Assembly (NCBI GenBank): GCA_963794165.1 | Contig: CAWCCT010000009.1 | Coordinates: 62,001 to 126,000, forward strand | Source: PALSA-350 sp963794165 | GTDB lineage: Bacteria; Acidobacteriota; Terriglobia; Terriglobales; Acidobacteriaceae | Length of the DNA: 64,000 nucleotides | Reading direction: 5' to 3' | Shown here: piece by piece, positions 17,130 to 26,700 of the stretch | How the letters are laid out: each line of letters starts with the position of its first letter | Numbering within the stretch: the first letter of the stretch is position 1 | Translations under genes and position numbers: made by a program | Notes under the pieces: generated by a model | The model's input: only the letters and a program-made list of their open reading frames with translations | Database searches by the model: none | What the model was told of the DNA's origin: nothing

Positions 17130-18587
17130 TTGAAACTGCTGCGACCCTTCCCTGAACATCGCGCCCGAGCCTCGGCCGGTAACCATCCCACGCCGAAATT
17201 CTGTACGAAAAAGCTACTGCGCAGCGGCCTGGTCCACAATGTCATCGCGCTTTATGGAGTACAGGCATGCACCTACGCATTGCCTCTGCTGACTTTTCCC
17301 TACCTTGCCCATGTGCTGGGCCCTTCCGGGTGGGGAGTGGTGGTATTTGCGCAGGCGATCGGCGATGTGATCGCAAGCGTGGTTGAGTACGGCTTCGATA
17401 TCTCCGCCTCGCGGGAAACGTCGCGGCAACGCAGCGACCCCAAACGGCTCTCCGCGCTTATCTCCGGTGTCTTGGGTGCCAAAGTTGTGTTGGCCATGGT
17501 GTGCATTGCCGGGGCGGTATTCTCGCGCCGGTTCACCCACCACGTTGCTCCCTCCCTGGCGCTGTTTTGGGCAAGTACGATCTGGGGCGTTTGCCAGGGC
17601 ATCAACATGTTGTGGTTCTTCCAGGGTCTGGAACGCATGCGTCTGGCCAGCGTGCTGGAAATCGGAGGAAAGGTACTTGCCACCCTGAGCATTTTCCTGC
17701 TGGTGCACAAGCCCGAAGATGGCTGGAAAGTGATGGGGGCGCAGTGCGTCGGCTGCGTGGTAGCCCATGGGGTCACGGTGGTTCTGGCCTATCGCGAAGT
17801 GGGCTTTCAATGGCCTACCCCCTCTTCAGTGTGGAGTGCTCTTCGGCTGGGTGGGTCGATGTTCCTGTTTCGGGCGGTACAGAGCCTTTCCGGTTCAGTG
17901 AACCGGCTGCTGCTTGGCACAGTTGCTCCAGTAGCGGTGCTGGGTGAGTACGCTGGTGCGGAACGGATTACGCGCGTCTTTCAGCAGGGAATGTGGCCAG
18001 TGAACCAGGCGCTATATCCCAAAATGACGCAGCAGGCGAAGAACAATCCTGGAGACGCCATGCAGACGGTGAGGCTTAGCCTGCTATTTCTGGGCGCGCT
18101 GGGCCTGATCTTCGGATTGGCGATCTTCTTCGGGGGTTCACTGCTCGTACATCTCGTATTAGGACAAGCCTTTGAGAACTCGGTGCCCGTGCTGCGTGTG
18201 TTTGCCCTTTGGATTCCCTTGGTTGCGGTGAGTACGGTGATTATCTTCCAGCTGCTGTTGCCCAACCAGCTGGACAAACAATTCAACATCGTGAACTTCA
18301 CAGCGGCCCTGGTTGGCATTGGGGCGGCCTTGCTGCTCGCGCCGAAGTTCAGTGCCGTTGGGATCGCATGGTCCGCAGTCATCGCCCAGGTCTATACCTT
18401 GCTCGCCTTTTCCTTCGTCTTAGCGCGCGCGGGGTTGAATCCTTTTGCGCCGGCGGTCGGCGCGCGCCCAATCCGCTCTGCGCTCCTGGTGCCCGTGCTG
18501 GCTGCTGCCGGTGGAGGGAGCAAGCCTGCTCGCGGGGGCGAGGAACTCACTCGGGTAAGGTATCCGGAGCGGCAGCGAATCTCGTAA
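17130..18587 (+). CDS. Oligosaccharide flippase (Wzx / MATE-like)
   Basis: The TTG at 17130 is preceded by AAAGGAA and is preferred over the in-frame TTG at 17112; no ATG is available before the first helix. The protein (485 residues) has about 12 hydrophobic segments and the family-typical start HNVIALYGVQACTYALPLLT followed by LPYLAHVLGPSGWG-type spacing (here FPYLAHVLGPSGWG). It would flip lipid-linked oligosaccharides across the inner membrane for cell-surface polysaccharide. No glycosyltransferase is adjacent. The last 25 residues are polar and Gly/Arg-rich, unlike usual family ends, and could reflect a lost or shifted C terminus. Confidence 0.85.
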   Translation: MKLLRPFPEHRARASAGNHPTPKFCTKKLLRSGLVHNVIALYGVQACTYALPLLTFPYLAHVLGPSGWGVVVFAQAIGDVIASVVEYGFDISASRETSRQRSDPKRLSALISGVLGAKVVLAMVCIAGAVFSRRFTHHVAPSLALFWASTIWGVCQGINMLWFFQGLERMRLASVLEIGGKVLATLSIFLLVHKPEDGWKVMGAQCVGCVVAHGVTVVLAYREVGFQWPTPSSVWSALRLGGSMFLFRAVQSLSGSVNRLLLGTVAPVAVLGEYAGAERITRVFQQGMWPVNQALYPKMTQQAKNNPGDAMQTVRLSLLFLGALGLIFGLAIFFGGSLLVHLVLGQAFENSVPVLRVFALWIPLVAVSTVIIFQLLLPNQLDKQFNIVNFTAALVGIGAALLLAPKFSAVGIAWSAVIAQVYTLLAFSFVLARAGLNPFAPAVGARPIRSALLVPVLAAAGGGSKPARGGEELTRVRYPERQRIS

Positions 18588-18687
18588 CGCCGGCAAAGCT
18601 CCGGTGCCAGGTATTCCCCTTTCGAGGGATCTCACATGCCTGAAAAACCCGCTATAGCTTCTATATCTTTTCGGCGGAACGAGACCT

Positions 18688-18975
18688 ATGACCCTGGGAT
18701 ATGGAAAAGGAAAATTAGTGCCCACCGGCAAGCTGGGACCTGCCGTTTACGTAAGCTACAAAATCAGCCAGCAACTGATGGAAACCACAGATTCCAACGG
18801 CTCCTCGTTGAGGCAAAAACCTGTCGTTCACGCCATTACAGCTGAACCTGGCCAAACAATTGGCCTGGGTGACTTCGATTTGCTTGTCGGGGACGAAATC
18901 GTCCGCCTGAAACACATTGCCAGCGAACCAGAGTGGCTCGTACTTTCCTCTGATGTCTCCGCGGTCTGCGTCTAG
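18688..18975 (+). CDS. Small hypothetical protein
   Basis: A 95-codon frame starting at ATG 18688. No known domain was recognised. The composition (Gly/Pro/Val-rich N-terminal half, IGLGDFDLLVGDE in the middle, acidic C-terminal half) is that of an ordinary soluble protein, and the GGAACGAG stretch upstream could serve as a weak ribosome binding site. It sits between the flippase and a methyltransferase, all on the same strand. Confidence 0.5.
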   Translation: MTLGYGKGKLVPTGKLGPAVYVSYKISQQLMETTDSNGSSLRQKPVVHAITAEPGQTIGLGDFDLLVGDEIVRLKHIASEPEWLVLSSDVSAVCV

Positions 18976-19016
18976 CATGTTGCGTTAACCATTCCGGGTG
19001 ACCCAGAATCTGGAGT

Positions 19017-19805
19017 ATGACGGAGTGGAACGCATCTGAGTACGCCCGGATCTCTGGCCTCCAGGCGGCCATGGCGGAAGAGGCCCTTTCGTCGCTGGAC
19101 CTCAAAAGCACCGATCAGGTTCTTGATGTCGGCTGTGGCAACGGGAAGACCACGGCTGAGATCGCGACACGGGTTCCCCAAGGCAGTGTCATTGGCGTGG
19201 ATGCCTCTGCTCAGATGATCGCCTTTGCGTCCGCGCACGGCGCCTCTCATCCAAATCTTCAATTTGCCGTGGCCGATGCCCGCCGCTTGCCCTACCAGCA
19301 TCAGTTCGATCGGGTCGTCTCGTTCAACGCGCTGCATTGGATTCCGGAGCAGGAGCAGGCTCAGGTGCTTATCTCCATCCGCACCGCACTCAAACCGAAC
19401 GGGCTGGCGCAGCTGCGTTTGGTGCCTAAAGCCGAGCGAAAGAGTCTTGAGGACATGATTGAAGAAACGCGCCTCTCCTCACGCTGGGCCGGCTACTTCA
19501 AGAGCTTCCGCGATCCCTATCTTCACCTGACCGCCGCGCAATATGGAAAGTTAGCCGAGAAGAATGGCTTTGCCGTCCTGCGCACACAGGTTGCAGCAAG
19601 AGTGTGGGACTTTCAATCGCGCTCCGCCTTCCTGGCCTTTGGGGGCGTCACTTTCGTTGAATGGACCCAACACCTGCCGGAAGACGAGCATCTTCCCTTT
19701 GCCGTGGATGTACTCGACCGATACCAGCAAGTAGCTGCCGATGCGCCCGGGGAGGAGAATTTCTTCCGCTTTTATCAGATGGACATTACGCTCTTGCCCC
19801 GGTAA
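19017..19805 (+). CDS. Class I SAM-dependent methyltransferase (trans-aconitate methyltransferase-like)
   Basis: The 262-residue protein has the SAM-binding motif I VLDVGCGNGKTT (about 36-47), an acidic ribose-binding residue in VIGVDAS (about 60-66), motif III-like VADARRLPY and VVSFNALHWI (about 100-109). This pattern, including the HWI after motif III, is found in the Tam/trans-aconitate methyltransferase group and related small-molecule methyltransferases. It starts at ATG 19017. The substrate is unknown and the neighbours give no clue. Confidence 0.88.
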   Translation: MTEWNASEYARISGLQAAMAEEALSSLDLKSTDQVLDVGCGNGKTTAEIATRVPQGSVIGVDASAQMIAFASAHGASHPNLQFAVADARRLPYQHQFDRVVSFNALHWIPEQEQAQVLISIRTALKPNGLAQLRLVPKAERKSLEDMIEETRLSSRWAGYFKSFRDPYLHLTAAQYGKLAEKNGFAVLRTQVAARVWDFQSRSAFLAFGGVTFVEWTQHLPEDEHLPFAVDVLDRYQQVAADAPGEENFFRFYQMDITLLPR

Positions 19806-19982
19806 TCACCCATGGTCGGGCCAGGTTTGGTGCGGTCAACAAGGTTCTCGCATTCTCTAGCATAAAAGTGCTAACATCCGTTCGATTACGCTGGCGCGCA
19901 GGAAGCCAGTCCGGAAAGCCCCCTTTCCCAATCAGCTAGACGCAGCAAAGAGTCCCCTGCCGGAATTAAAAAGGAGGCGGAC

Positions 19983-21428
19983 ATGAAAACTACTTCTGCA
20001 ATCAGCACCGCGGCTCTCTTGGCACTGACGCTCGCAGGAGCATCGTCCCTCGCGCAGGAGGCGGTCGCCCCCGCGGTCACAACGGCCAGCGACGACGCTA
20101 GCGCCCGTCCGCAAACTACGGTATCCGCCAATTCCAAGGTTCGCATAGTGCGCCTGAGCGAAGTGAAAGGCCAGGTGCAGCTTGACCGGCTAACGGGCAA
20201 GGGGTTTGAAGGTGCAATGGCCAACTTGCCGGTGATCGAGGGAAGCAAGCTGAAGACCGAAGATGGCGTGGCGGAGGTCGAGTTCGAAGACAACAGCACC
20301 GTCCGGTTGGCGCAGAACTCGGTGGTAGAGTTTCCCCGGCTCGAGCTGCTCCCGTCGGGTGCGAAGGCATCCACGATTAGCGTGCTGCAGGGCACGGTCT
20401 ATGTGAGCCTGGTGAACACCAAGGGCAATGAATTCAGCGTCAAATTCGGCTCCAACGATACGATGAACCTGCCTCCGGATACTCACGTCCGGCTGCAGCT
20501 TACCTCCACCGAAGCGATGGTGGCGGTGATGCATGGTGACGCCCTAATTGAACAACCCTCGGGAAGCACAACGGTGGGCAAGAATAAGACCGCGACTTTC
20601 AATCTAACCGCGCAAAGCCAACCGGAGATTGCCAAGAGCATCGTGGAACAACCCCTGGACAAGTGGGATGGCGATGCAGTCCAGTACCACAAGAGCTTTG
20701 CTAATGCCACTACCTATGGTGGCTCGCCCTATTCCTATGGCATCAACGACATGAATTACTACGGCAGTTTCACCTCCGGGTGTGGCGCTTCGATGTGGCG
20801 GCCTTACTTTACCAACGCCAGCTGGGATCCCTATGGAAGTGGGGCGTGGGCTTACTATCCCAGCGCGGGCTATTCCTGGGTTTCTCCTTATCCCTGGGGC
20901 TGGACTCCCTATCACTACGGCAGCTGGTCCTTCTGTCAAGGGGTCGGCTGGGGTTGGCTACCCGGCGGAACCTGGATGGGACTGGCAAACAATTCGTTCG
21001 CTAACAGCACGGTCGGAAACTCTGGCACTATCCGCCCACGTCCGCCGGTTCACGCTCCCCTGAACGCGGAGACGTCCCTGGTGCCGGTAAACCTGAAGTC
21101 GGTTCCCACGTCGGGTCTTAGCGCTCATGACACGTTTGTGTTCCGCAATAATTCGGCGGGATTGGGCGTGCCCCGTGCCAGCCTGGGCAAACTCAACAGT
21201 TTTGCGAATCAGACGGCGCAACACGGCATGGCGACGACGAATGTCTACTACGCAGGCCAGCAGCGAAGTGAGAGTGGAAGAGGGACTGCGGACGCGTCGT
21301 CTTCTATGAGTATGAGCAACGCGACAATGGGTCGGTCCTCTGCCGGTCCCAGCAGCATGCAAAGTGCGCCGGCGATGTCCCATGGCGGGGGGCCAAGTGC
21401 CCCTGCAGGCGGCGGGAGCCATCGCTAG
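19983..21428 (+). CDS. Exported FecR-domain protein with aromatic-rich C-terminal region
   Basis: AAGGAGG lies just before the ATG at 19983. The 481-residue protein has a signal peptide (about 1-25), a FecR-type domain (about 55-200; VRLSEVKGQVQLD-like start, EFEDNSTVRLAQNSVVEF, LQGTVYV) and then a region rich in Tyr, Trp, Gly and Ser (about 230-330; WGWTPYHYGSW, GWGWLPGG). This DUF6600-like aromatic region is seen in many acidobacterial FecR proteins. Here there is no sigma factor or TonB receptor beside it, so a classic FecR signalling role is unlikely and a periplasmic or surface role is more likely. The C terminus is Ser/Met/Gly low-complexity. Confidence 0.85.
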   Translation: MKTTSAISTAALLALTLAGASSLAQEAVAPAVTTASDDASARPQTTVSANSKVRIVRLSEVKGQVQLDRLTGKGFEGAMANLPVIEGSKLKTEDGVAEVEFEDNSTVRLAQNSVVEFPRLELLPSGAKASTISVLQGTVYVSLVNTKGNEFSVKFGSNDTMNLPPDTHVRLQLTSTEAMVAVMHGDALIEQPSGSTTVGKNKTATFNLTAQSQPEIAKSIVEQPLDKWDGDAVQYHKSFANATTYGGSPYSYGINDMNYYGSFTSGCGASMWRPYFTNASWDPYGSGAWAYYPSAGYSWVSPYPWGWTPYHYGSWSFCQGVGWGWLPGGTWMGLANNSFANSTVGNSGTIRPRPPVHAPLNAETSLVPVNLKSVPTSGLSAHDTFVFRNNSAGLGVPRASLGKLNSFANQTAQHGMATTNVYYAGQQRSESGRGTADASSSMSMSNATMGRSSAGPSSMQSAPAMSHGGGPSAPAGGGSHR

Positions 21429-21431
21429 CAC

Positions 21432-21620
21432 TTTCCGGACCTGCCACGAAGGACGGGTGCCCCACATCTCGCTGGTTTTTCGCGAGATGTGGGATACCAC
21501 GAAAGTCAGTTTCTAGGTTTTGCACCCCGAACCACCTTTAGTAAAGTGCAGTGGTATCCCACATCTCGCGAAAAACCAGCGAGATGTGGGGCACCCCGTC
21601 CTTCGTGGCAGGTCCGGAAA
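21432..21620. repeat. Composite palindromic repeat, subfamily I (complete copy)
   Basis: The left arm 21432-21500 and right arm 21551-21620 are reverse complements over about 69 bases with a single one-base indel, separated by a loop of 50 bases. Each arm contains its own hairpin, CCCACATCTCGC and GCGAGATGTGGG around TGGTTTTT. Outer ends are TTTCCGGACCTGCCACGAAG. It lies exactly between the convergent FecR and esterase genes, so it may work as a bidirectional terminator. Confidence 0.93.
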
Positions 21621-21642
21621 CCTCGCGTCGCAGTGCATCCGG

Positions 21643-23214
21643 CTAGGGAACCTTCGCCGCAAAAGTCGATGCCGGCAAAGGAACGCTGTTGTAGAGATTG
21701 GCATCAGTGAAGCTCTGCCACCCGTAACGGACCTCCACCGGCTCCGCAACCTCCGGCGAAGAAACCACCACAACCGGACCCTCGACCTTGGCGGTGGCAG
21801 CAACGAAGCGGCCATCCGCGCCGGCGATCTCAAAGCCTTTTAGCTCGTTTCCGTTGCTATGCAGGCCTTCGCCATGGTCGAACCAGATTTGCAGCGCTCC
21901 CCCGTCCCGGGTGGCTTGTCGGAACAGTGGCCCGCTGAACTCGAGGCCAGTCTCTCCATAAGCCACGGCGCGGCCCGCAAGGGCCAGCCGCGCGCCCACC
22001 GTTTGCTTGTCGGGCGGGTGCACATTGTCGCGCTGGCCAATGTCGAGGGTGACGGCCATGCCTGTATTAACCACATGCAGGGTCTGGCGCTGGCTGTCAC
22101 GAATGAGGCCCCAATATTCTCCCGGCGCCTCAAAGCTCGAGATCTGCACAAGAAGGAAGGGCAGGTTGCCCAGACCCCACTGCTGCCGCCAGTCCGCGAT
22201 CAGCATGGGGAGCAGTTTTGCGTACAGGTTTGCGCGATCGGCGGCGCTGTCGGTCTCGCCCTGGTACCAGAGAAAACCCTTGACGGCATAGGGGGTGAAA
22301 GGCGCAACCATCCCGTTGTAGAGCCCTGCCGGTATCCAGGACGATGGGTCCGGGTGCCAGGGGTGCGAGGGCTTCGGCAGGTTATGAGCGGCGGCATCCG
22401 CATCGGCCTTCTTCTCCCCGGCTTCTACCAGGTCGAGATGGGTCTGCATGTCAGCAAAATGGGCACGTGCAGCGAAAGCGGGCATAAGCGAAGAGTCGGC
22501 AGAAAGTGCGTCGAGGCTGATCCAGGAGTCGATCGGCGTGCCTCCCCAGGAGGAGTCGATCACCCCAATGGGAATGTGTTCGCGGCGGTTGATCTCGCGG
22601 GCGAAAAAGTAGGCCACGGCCGAGAAGCCTCTGGCGGTCGCGGGGGAGCACTGTTGCCAGGCCCCAGAGAAGCCGGGGAGCGGCGAATCAGAAGATTGGT
22701 GCTCTACGCGCAGAAGGCGGACCTGGGGCAGGTCGGCCTGGGCGATCTCCTGCTCCGCGTTGGTTACATGCGCACTCGGCGGGAATCCGGCAAGCGGCAT
22801 TTCCATGTTGGATTGCCCGGAGGCAAACCACACGTCGCCCACCAGCAGGTCAGAACGCGTAAGTTCGGAGCTGCCGTGGACGACCAGGGTGAAGGGACCC
22901 CCGGCCGCCTCGGGTTTGAGCCAGGCCTCCCATAGCCCCACACTCGAGGCGGTAACGGTGATGGATTGTCCGTGGAAGGTAACGGTGATCTTTTCTGTCG
23001 GCGAGTCTTGGCCCCACACGTGGATGGGCACGTCTCGCTGCAGGACCGCGTGGTCGGTTAGTACGCTGGCAAGCTGTAGTTCCGCTCGGACGGGTGTACT
23101 TAGCACCCAGGGCGCTGCGCAGGCCAGGAGGGCGAGAGTACGGAAACTAACCCGCCGTCGGGCCGGAAATAACTTAATGGGGTTACAACTTAGATTGTGC
23201 AGAAAGCCTCTCAT
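21643..23214 (-). CDS. Sialate O-acetylesterase (SGNH-hydrolase family)
   Basis: The 523-residue protein has a signal-like N terminus (about 1-44), a beta-domain (IHVWGQDSPTEKITVTFHG), the nucleophile block WFASGQSNMEMPLAGF (about 131-146, Ser in GQSNM), a QGETDSA block (about 304-310) and the C-terminal Asp/His motif DNVHPPDK (about 396-403). These are the catalytic motifs of sialate O-acetylesterases and related carbohydrate esterases, which remove acetyl groups from sugars. In soil bacteria such enzymes usually act on plant or microbial polysaccharides. It is convergent with the FecR gene, and the GH2 gene lies downstream of the next small gene. Confidence 0.92.
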   Translation of the reverse strand: MRGFLHNLSCNPIKLFPARRRVSFRTLALLACAAPWVLSTPVRAELQLASVLTDHAVLQRDVPIHVWGQDSPTEKITVTFHGQSITVTASSVGLWEAWLKPEAAGGPFTLVVHGSSELTRSDLLVGDVWFASGQSNMEMPLAGFPPSAHVTNAEQEIAQADLPQVRLLRVEHQSSDSPLPGFSGAWQQCSPATARGFSAVAYFFAREINRREHIPIGVIDSSWGGTPIDSWISLDALSADSSLMPAFAARAHFADMQTHLDLVEAGEKKADADAAAHNLPKPSHPWHPDPSSWIPAGLYNGMVAPFTPYAVKGFLWYQGETDSAADRANLYAKLLPMLIADWRQQWGLGNLPFLLVQISSFEAPGEYWGLIRDSQRQTLHVVNTGMAVTLDIGQRDNVHPPDKQTVGARLALAGRAVAYGETGLEFSGPLFRQATRDGGALQIWFDHGEGLHSNGNELKGFEIAGADGRFVAATAKVEGPVVVVSSPEVAEPVEVRYGWQSFTDANLYNSVPLPASTFAAKVP

Positions 23215-23298
23215 TGGTCTAGGATAGGCACTACTTTGTGGGCCCCTGATCTTCCCCCAGGAACGTCATTCCAGTAGCAGGATAAAGGAAGGGAAACT

Positions 23299-23562
23299 AT
23301 GTTTGGTTTAATTTGGTGGGTTATCGTAGGTCTCATTGCAGGCTGGCTCACAGGCAAGATCATGAGCGGCGGAGGCTATGGGCCCCTCATGGACATCATC
23401 GTCGGCATCCTTGGTGCGTTGTTGGGTGGGTTCATTATGTCGCACCTCGGCTTTGCAGGGTCTGGCGGCCTGATTTATACCATTATCGTCGCCCTCATTG
23501 GGGCAGTGATCCTAACCCTGCTGCTTCGCCTCATCACACGCGGCCGGGTTCGCCAGATATGA
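23299..23562 (+). CDS. GlsB/YeaQ/YmgE-type small membrane protein
   Basis: The 87-residue protein contains three hydrophobic helices with the family motif GLIAGWLTGKIMSGGGYG (about 10-27), DIIVGILGALLGGF (about 33-46), and ends in a basic tail RLITRGRVRQI. Transglycosylase-associated proteins of this family are often induced by envelope or osmotic stress; the molecular role is unclear. The ribosome binding site AAGGAAGGGAAA precedes ATG 23299. A strong intrinsic terminator follows 38 bases downstream, so it is probably monocistronic. Confidence 0.92.
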   Translation: MFGLIWWVIVGLIAGWLTGKIMSGGGYGPLMDIIVGILGALLGGFIMSHLGFAGSGGLIYTIIVALIGAVILTLLLRLITRGRVRQI

Positions 23563-23599
23563 TTAAGATCAACACTTAACCGGCGTAAGCATCGAGCCA

Positions 23600-23640
23600 A
23601 CAACGAGCCTGCTCTCATCGGAGCAGGCTCGTTGTGCTTT
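23600..23640 (+). terminator. Rho-independent terminator after the GlsB-type gene
   Basis: A perfect 15-bp stem ACAACGAGCCTGCTC / GAGCAGGCTCGTTGT with loop TCATCG (23615-23620), followed by GCTTTGTT. It separates the small membrane-protein gene from the GH2 gene. Confidence 0.9.
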
Positions 23641-23752
23641 GTTGCTAGAATTGCACACTATGCCCGGCAGCATACTCCTCCCTGCAGTCAACCACGGTTA
23701 CGTTCGGGCCTGCCCGCATTTCCGGCCGACGGGGGACAGGAGAGGCTACGCA

Positions 23753-26700
23753 ATGGTGAGGGTATTGCGCGCATTGGTAGTGGTGTTCTTGGTGGCGCCT
23801 GTCCTGGGCCAGATGCCCGATGGCGCCGTCGCCTATGGTCCCTACAATGCAGTATTCCTCGATGCGGGCACGGGTCTAACTAAGCCCTTGGTTGCCGGGG
23901 ATGTGCTGTTGGATCCGGGGGCCCAGTGGTCGATCTATAGCTGGGTCCGTGTAGCCAGGCCGATGGTGGGCGACACCGTGATTGCGGTAGTGGGCAATCC
24001 GGATTTTGCCGGCTCGCGCGCGCTGGGCACGCAGAATGGAAAGCTGGCGCTGTACTCCGGACGCGACGCGGTAGTGCGTTCTGAGGTGGCGCTCACCCCT
24101 GGATCGTGGCACCTCGTGGCCGCAACCTTTTCCCAGGCCGATGCTCACCTTTACGCCGATGGCGCGGAGATCGGTCACGGAGTGGCGACCGAAAGCGCCC
24201 TGGCGCCAATACTGAGCCTTGCTCCGGCAACTTCTTCCGTCACCGAAGCCAAACATTTCGGTGGTGAGTTAAGCGGGCTTACCCTGATGCGCCGGGCATT
24301 GGCCGCGAGCGAGTTGTCGCGCATGTATTCCACTCCGCCTGACTTCGGGCTGCTGGAGTTTGCGGACGGTTCGATCCGCTGGCCGGTGCAGACACGCGGG
24401 CAAGCGGGCATGAGCGCGCCGCAGGATCCGTCGACCCTACCCCATAGCAATGCCCCTCCCCAACCGCCCGTCGCGCAACCCGTAGCACCTGCCAGCGACA
24501 CTTCGGGTGAACCGGGCGAGTGGATCTTGCGCGGAGGCTGGAGGATGCAAGCCGCGCCCAAAGTGACTGCCACGCCGGAAGCAATTTGCGCCGGCTCCTA
24601 CGATGCTTCCGGTTGGATGGAGGCCATCGTGCCCGGCACGGTACTCACCACCATGGTGGCCGGAGGAGTCTATCCCGATCCCGACTACGGCCTCAACAAT
24701 CTGGCCATCCCGGAATCACTGAACAAGCAGGACTACTGGTACCGCAAGGAGTTTCCCACGCCGGTCATCAAAGACCGGCAGAACTTGACCTTGACCTTTG
24801 AGGGCATCAACTACGCCGCATCCGTGTGGTTGAACGGCAAGCACCTGGGCGAGATACAGGGAGCCTTCATCCGCGGAAGTTTCGATGTGGCTGCCCTGGT
24901 CAAGAAGAGCGGCATGAACGTCCTGGCAGTGCGTATCTCTCCGCCTCCTCATCCCGGGATTCCCCACGAGCAATCGATCAAAGGCGGTCCAGGGGAAAAT
25001 GGCGGCATCATGGTGCTCGATGGCCCGACCTTCGCGGCTACCGAGGGCTGGGACTGGATACCCGGCGTGCGCGACCGCAATTCGGGCATCTGGCAGGACG
25101 TCACGCTGACCGCAACCGGAGCCGTCAGCGTGGGGGATGTGCAGATTATCACCACCCTGCCGCAACACGATGGCAGCGAGGCGGACGTGGAGATTGCCGT
25201 ACCTCTCAGCGGAAAGTCCGAGCCCATCCGCGGGGAGGTCCACGTTTCTTTCGACGACGTTAATGTAACCAAAGAAGTTACCGTAAGGGGAGAGCAGACG
25301 GAAGTAAGACTGAGCCCCTCCGAATATGCGCAGTTGAAGGTGAAGCAACCCAAACTATGGTGGCCCAACGGGTACGGCGAACCCGCGCTGCACACCATGA
25401 AGGTGTGGTTTACGGCTGGAGGCAGAACACTGTCGGAAAAGCAGGTGCGCTTTGGTATGCGGGAGATCAGCTACGAGCTTTCGCTGCTGGATGCGCAGGG
25501 CAACCTGAGGCGGGTTGAGTTTTTCCCATCGGCAACCAAGGGCGAGAAAGTAGTAAGCCAGTCGCACCAGGCGTTGCGGCAAACATCGCTGGGGTGGGTG
25601 GCGTCACTTTATCCCGGCGCCGAGACCTCAGCCTCGCTGCGCACGTTAACGGACCTGAAGACTGCTCCCTATCTGGTAATTCGGGTGAACGGAGTGCGTA
25701 TCGCCTGCAAAGGCGGTAACTGGGGCATGGACGATTATCGTAAGCGGGTGTCGCGTGAGCACCTGGAGCCTTTCTTCCGCCTGCACCGGGACGCGCATCT
25801 GAACATGATCCGTAATTGGATGGGCCAGGATACGGAAGAGGTCTTCTTCGACCTGGCCGACGAGTATGGTTTGCTGGTGTGGAATGACTTCTGGGATTCG
25901 ACGCAGAACTATAATCTTGAGCCGGCCGACCCGGCACTTTTCCTGGCCAACGCCAAAGATACGATTCTTCGTTTTCGCAACCATCCTTCGATAGCCGTGT
26001 GGTGCGGGCGTAACGAAGGTGTTCCCCCTCCGATCATCAATGAGGGGTTGGAGAAGCTGGTAAGAGAAGTGGACGGCACTCGTTACTACTCCGCCAGTTC
26101 CAACCAGGTGAACCTGCAAAACAGCGGACCTTACAGTTACAAACCGCCGTCGAAATTCTTTACCACCCTGGACCGCGGTTTCTCGGTGGAGGTGGGCACG
26201 CCGTCCATGTCCACCCTGGAGTCGTTCCAACACACCATTGCGCCGGCTGACCAATGGCCGCTCAGCGATGCCTGGGCCTACCATGATTGGCACCAAAGCG
26301 GTAATGGGGATATCGCGCCTTTCATGCACGAGCTCACCACGGAGTTTGGTGAGCCGGTCGATCTTGCCGACTTTGAGCGCAAGGCGCAAATGTTGAACTA
26401 TGTGGATCATCGCGCCATCTTCGAGGGGTTCAATGCACATCTATGGGCGCCGAACAGCGGCCGCTTGTTGTGGATGACGCAGCCGGCATGGCCGAGCACC
26501 ATGTGGCAGATTCTCAGCTCGGACTATGACACCCAGGCCTCGTTCTATGGGGTCAAGGAGGCCGCCGAGCCGGTGCATGTGCAGATGAATCTACCCGACC
26601 TGCACGCGGCCATCGTGAACAACACGGAGAGAGGCATCGTCGGCGCAACCCTGCGGGTGCATGCCGTGCGCGGCGACGGCGCCAGTGTCTTTGAGCATCA

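Noticed and set aside
16881..17186. 101-codon minus-strand frame
   Set aside because: It overlaps the flippase N terminus on the other strand, has no recognisable domain, and no good ribosome binding site was seen.
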